25,324 bases of DNA from DAOTYH01 sp034435015 (GTDB taxonomy: Bacteria; Chloroflexota; Anaerolineae; Aggregatilineales; UBA3940), in the NCBI GenBank assembly GCA_034435015.1, contig DAOTYH010000111.1:1-25324 (forward strand), given 5' to 3'. The notes under the pieces are model-generated. The model searched no databases. It was not told where the DNA came from and saw only the letters and a list, made by a program, of their open reading frames with translations. The position numbers and the translations under genes are program-made. Below, piece after piece: positions 21,767-25,324 of this stretch. Position 1 is the first letter of the stretch, and the number at the start of each line of letters is the position of its first letter.

Positions 21767-24700
21767 GTGTCCAAAGCATACAACTTTGCGCCGTTCCTCC
21801 GGGCTGTCTGCTTGATACTGGCCGCCATTCTGCTTGGCTTGCCTTTACCCACGCATGGTCAAGAGACTCACCCTTCTTCCGACGCTCAGCGCGTTGGCCT
21901 GACAGGGCGCATAGGCGGGCCGATGTTATCCGTTATTCCCCTTTCAGACGGAACTGCCTTGACGGCAGAAGGCTCTTCGCTACTGCGCGTTGACTTAAAT
22001 CAGCAGACCTCACCAGTTCTTGCCCGGCTGGACTTGGCTCACGGCACCATCCTTGATCTAGCACAGGCCGCCCCCCTGTATTACGCTCTCACCGAGCAGG
22101 GCGTGACGGTATTGCTCGATACTGGACAGACCTTACCTGCCGCGGTCAATTTTGTGCCGGGCGGCGGGCAGGTTCTGGACGCACGAAGAGGTACAGCAGC
22201 TATCGCCTGCCGGGAGGCTGGTCTGCGTTTGCTGGTCATAGGGGCACAGGGGCAGATTTTCTCTGACCAGACATTTCCCCTGCCCGGCGGAGCTTACGAC
22301 CTTGTCCTTACTCCTGACGGCACTCGTGCCTACGTAGCGTCAGGAGCGGCGGGTATCCATGCCATTGATCTGAGCACCCCTGCTTCGCCCCGTCTGATTG
22401 CCACCCTGCCGGACGTCACCCCTGCTCAGGCAGTTGCACAGGCGGGGGCGCTCTTGGCTGTCAGTAACGGCAGGCAGATATTTGCCGTTGATCCGGCCCT
22501 CAGCCCGGCGGGGATAATCGGGACCTACACCCCCTTGAATCAGGGCCGCCGGATGGTCATCCAAGAGGAGTTTGCCTACATCGCTGACTCTGCCGACGGT
22601 CTCAAGATCATCTGGCTGGCCGCCCCCGACCGCCCGGTGCAGGTCTATGGCGAAAGCGACCGCCCCGCCACTGCCCTCTGGCTCGACACAGACACGGCCT
22701 ATCTAGCCGGCCCGGACGGCCTGCGCATACTGGATGTCAGTGACCGCTACCGCCCCTTGCAGATCGCTCAACTGGCCCTGCAAGGCCAGCCGCTCGATGT
22801 CACGGCAGAAGGGGGGCGGGTCTTTGTAGCACTTGCATCGGGAGGGGTGGCAGTCATTGACACCGCCAATCTCGCCGCTCCCTCCCTGATGCGCCGAATC
22901 CCTCTCGGCGTGCCCGTTAACGCCCTTCTGTATCACGGAGGGATACTGTACGCGGCACTTGGCGAGGAGGGGCTGGCCATCATAGATGCCTCTCAGAAGG
23001 GAGATGAAACCCTTGTAACCGCTATATCCCTGCCCGGTCAAGCGCTTGACTTGGATCGGCGCGGCAACGCGCTGTACGTAGCGGCGGGTGAAGCCGGCCT
23101 GCTCGCCTTAGACATCACCAGGCCCGCGACCCCTGTCCTGATCGGCGGCCTGCCTTCCAGCACAGGGCAGGCCGTCCTGAGCATCACCCTTGCCGGCAAA
23201 CGGGCCTATCTAGCCGAAGGAAACGGCTTCACGGTTGCCGACATCAACCGCCCCGACCGAATGGGAAGGCTGGCGCGTGTCAGCGTCCCTGCTCGGCATA
23301 TTGGGATCGGCGGCACGTATCTCTATGCCCTCAGCGGCGATCAGATCGCCATTTACGACATCCGCGCTACAGCCGAGCCGGTTTACCTCCGCACGTATGC
23401 CGCGCTCCGGCAGATCAGCCGCCTGACCGCCTCCGGCCATCGGGTCTTTGTGACCGCAGAAGGGAGCGGCCCGGATGTGACCGCCCTGAGCCTGATTGCC
23501 CCCGACCGCCCCTTCGAAACAGACAGCGTCGGCTCAACCGGCTTCACCAGCCTAGCCCGCCCGGACGGCAACACCGTCTGGCTGGCACGCGGTTACGCCG
23601 GACTAACCCGCTACCAGCTCAGCGAAGGGGGTGCACTGATCCCGCTCGCCAGCTATACCCCTTTCACTGAAGCGGCCCGTCTGACCGGCAACAGCATTTA
23701 CCTGGCAACAGCCGGCAATCTGACGATCAACCCTGAGGGAGCATCCCTTGTCCGCGATCTCGTTTTGGATGATGATACAGCGGCAGTAGCCGCCGGCGAG
23801 GCAGGGATCATGCTCTACACGCTCGACAGCGCCGGCAATCCTCACCTATTCGCCCGCAGGCAGACAGTCGGTCCTGCCGCCGGTGTGGCCCTTGATGACC
23901 GCTTTGTGTACGTAGCCGATGGGGGTGGTCTGTCCATCTTTGACCGTTTGTATCTGGAGCCGGTCGCCAGGGTCTCTGCCCCCGCTCCCGCCGCAAGTGT
24001 AGCCCTGCGGGGCGGCACAGCTTACCTCCCGCTCACCGATGGTTCGCTTGCCGTGATGGATGTATCTGACCCGACCGGTGGTATCCGGACGCTCAGTACC
24101 ATCACCACCAGCCGCCCAACTGATCTAATCCCTGCCCCCGCCAGCGGCATCATTTACGGTTTGGCCGATACAACCGTGACCCGCATCCGCGCCAGCGACC
24201 CTGGCAGTCTGGCTGTCCTTCAGACAGGCTACCTCCCCCTCCCTGCCGAGCGGGGCTTCTTCCTGAACAGCCTGCTGGCTGTCTCTTCGGAGGGTGATCC
24301 TCTACGTTTTTACGATCTCACTTACTTGGGGCAGAATGTTATCCCGCGCGGCTCTCTCTCTCCAATGGGTGAGGAGGTGATCATCAACGGGCGCACTGCT
24401 TACATAGCCTTCGGTGAAGGCGGGCTTGGCCTGCTCTCCCTTGACTCGCCGGGGGCTGTGGCCGTCCTTCTCCCCGAAGAAGTTCATTCCCTGTACCGCG
24501 ATGAGGACATCCTCTTCGCACTAGGAACCTCACTCACCGTGTGGGATATCACCTCGCCCGCCAACCCGTCTTTACTTGCTACCTTACCGGTCGCCTTCCC
24601 CGGTCGTCATCTCGACGCCGCCCCCGACGGCTCTCTATTGCTCAGCCTCGATGGAGGGGTCTCTGTAGTCAGATGGAACGGGCAGGCGTTTGATCACGTC

Positions 24701-25324
24701 ACCAGCCTGATGACCGCCGGCCCGGTTGACCGTGCTGTTCAGTTCGGCTCGCGGCTCTATCTGGCTCTCCACCAGGGAGGACTGCTGATCGCTGACATCT
24801 CTGACCCCGCTGATCCTGTCAGCCTGTTCACCTATACCTCGCCTTTAGGCCGCTTTGTCCACGACCTACTCCCCCTTGATGCGCAGACCTTGTTGGTGAG
24901 CTGGGAGGGTGGTATTGAGGCGCTCGACCTGAGCGTCCCTGCCCAAGCGCCCCGTCTTCTGAGCGTCACCCCCGCTGGCCGCTCGCAGGCCCTTGATCTG
25001 GCCCTTTCCCCCTCCGGCACGCTGGCCGCACTGGCCCACGGCGATGAGGGTGTCACTCTATTCAGCCTGGAGGATGCCCTCTCCCCTCAGGTGATTAGCT
25101 ACACGGATACCCCCGGTGAAGCCATGCGAACAGCGCTGGACGATGCCGCTCTCTACGTGGCGGACGGCTCGTGCGGCCTGCGCATCATCGAGCTGACGGA
25201 CCCAGCCTCCCCGCGCGAGGCCGGCTACTGGCGCACGGGCTATGCCAGTGATGTGACGCTCAGCGCAGATGGCTCCTCCATTTACGTTGCTGATGCCGGC
25301 CAGCTCCTTGCCCTGCACTATGAT
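21767..25324 (+). CDS. Secreted LVIVD/beta-propeller repeat protein, truncated by the window end
   Basis: The frame is open for 1186 codons from GTG 21767 to the last base; I followed it by eye and found no stop. The N-terminus is a signal peptide (basic start, hydrophobic LRAVCLILAAILLGLPL, then a polar cut region near residue 32). The rest consists of degenerate beta-propeller repeats of about 40-50 residues with patterns such as G-x-x-I/V-x-D-I/V-S-D-P-x-x-P, seen as LRILDVSDRYRP, LLALDITRPATP, LTVWDITSPANP, LLIADISDPADP and LRIIELTDPASP. These LVIVD repeats occur in large extracellular proteins with adhesion or ligand-binding roles; no enzyme motif is visible. There is no ribosome site, so a leaderless transcript is possible. 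TTG 21731 is an alternative start. Confidence 0.85.
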   Translation, partial: MSKAYNFAPFLRAVCLILAAILLGLPLPTHGQETHPSSDAQRVGLTGRIGGPMLSVIPLSDGTALTAEGSSLLRVDLNQQTSPVLARLDLAHGTILDLAQAAPLYYALTEQGVTVLLDTGQTLPAAVNFVPGGGQVLDARRGTAAIACREAGLRLLVIGAQGQIFSDQTFPLPGGAYDLVLTPDGTRAYVASGAAGIHAIDLSTPASPRLIATLPDVTPAQAVAQAGALLAVSNGRQIFAVDPALSPAGIIGTYTPLNQGRRMVIQEEFAYIADSADGLKIIWLAAPDRPVQVYGESDRPATALWLDTDTAYLAGPDGLRILDVSDRYRPLQIAQLALQGQPLDVTAEGGRVFVALASGGVAVIDTANLAAPSLMRRIPLGVPVNALLYHGGILYAALGEEGLAIIDASQKGDETLVTAISLPGQALDLDRRGNALYVAAGEAGLLALDITRPATPVLIGGLPSSTGQAVLSITLAGKRAYLAEGNGFTVADINRPDRMGRLARVSVPARHIGIGGTYLYALSGDQIAIYDIRATAEPVYLRTYAALRQISRLTASGHRVFVTAEGSGPDVTALSLIAPDRPFETDSVGSTGFTSLARPDGNTVWLARGYAGLTRYQLSEGGALIPLASYTPFTEAARLTGNSIYLATAGNLTINPEGASLVRDLVLDDDTAAVAAGEAGIMLYTLDSAGNPHLFARRQTVGPAAGVALDDRFVYVADGGGLSIFDRLYLEPVARVSAPAPAASVALRGGTAYLPLTDGSLAVMDVSDPTGGIRTLSTITTSRPTDLIPAPASGIIYGLADTTVTRIRASDPGSLAVLQTGYLPLPAERGFFLNSLLAVSSEGDPLRFYDLTYLGQNVIPRGSLSPMGEEVIINGRTAYIAFGEGGLGLLSLDSPGAVAVLLPEEVHSLYRDEDILFALGTSLTVWDITSPANPSLLATLPVAFPGRHLDAAPDGSLLLSLDGGVSVVRWNGQAFDHVTSLMTAGPVDRAVQFGSRLYLALHQGGLLIADISDPADPVSLFTYTSPLGRFVHDLLPLDAQTLLVSWEGGIEALDLSVPAQAPRLLSVTPAGRSQALDLALSPSGTLAALAHGDEGVTLFSLEDALSPQVISYTDTPGEAMRTALDDAALYVADGSCGLRIIELTDPASPREAGYWRTGYASDVTLSADGSSIYVADAGQLLALHYD

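Noticed and set aside
22340..25318. Numerous minus-strand open frames opposite the LVIVD protein
   Set aside because: They are antisense shadows of a GC-rich repeat gene, with no ribosome sites or domains.

Overview
The window reads as a chromosomal piece from a GC-rich bacterium, most likely a Chloroflexota (Anaerolineae-like) organism. That placement is an inference from the gene mix: a Ser/Thr kinase with an extracytoplasmic domain, a B-type (ba3-like) haem-copper oxidase with two SCO proteins, a very long secreted LVIVD/beta-propeller protein, and an Hdr/Flx electron-transfer operon. No rRNA, tRNA, CRISPR array or intact insertion sequence was seen.

Layout. (1) 42-1571: a 6-phosphofructokinase gene (minus strand) divergent from a FlK-like thioesterase gene (plus strand). 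(2) 1572-2011: a 440-base control region with a Rex-like operator, an extended -10 promoter and a long leader that can fold. (3) 2012-10648: a tight plus-strand operon of two hdrA genes and a complete flx-type NADH-oxidoreductase module (flxD/mvhD-like, two dicluster Fe-S subunits, flxA). A 426-residue protein I do not recognise and a patatin-like phospholipase follow at 10753-12902. (4) 12954-20294: a convergent minus-strand operon reading rrf2 regulator, SCO, SCO-like, oxidase subunit IIa, subunit II, haem farnesyltransferase, oxidase subunit I, Ser/Thr kinase. The kinase frame is broken at a G8 tract and continues as a membrane-anchored C-terminal part. (5) 20404-21684: a DUF1232 protein (plus), then a family 4 uracil-DNA glycosylase and a 49-residue membrane protein (minus). 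(6) 21767-25324: the open-ended LVIVD/beta-propeller protein.

The main result is that both hdrA genes contain an in-frame TGA at exactly the same place, inside the HdrA motif where family members carry cysteine. Each TGA is followed, 24 bases on, by the same perfect small stem-loop with a G-first loop, as expected of a bacterial SECIS element. A 54-base block around the TGA is identical in the two copies although the flanks have diverged. TGA ends several other genes of the same operon, so this looks like local recoding. I therefore annotate two full-length selenoproteins, Sec214 in HdrA1 (680 residues) and Sec198 in HdrA2 (1130 residues), where naive gene calling would give four fragments. 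HdrA2 also carries an inserted GltD/NfnB-like NAD(P)H:flavin module.

Working model (inference): Flx subunits take electrons from NADH. The paired selenoprotein HdrA subunits split or combine them through flavins and Fe-S clusters, with ferredoxin and possibly NAD(P)H at the inserted module. Rex may tie expression to the NADH/NAD+ ratio. No hdrB or hdrC lies in the window, so the high-potential acceptor is unknown. The neighbouring oxidase operon indicates that the cell also respires oxygen.
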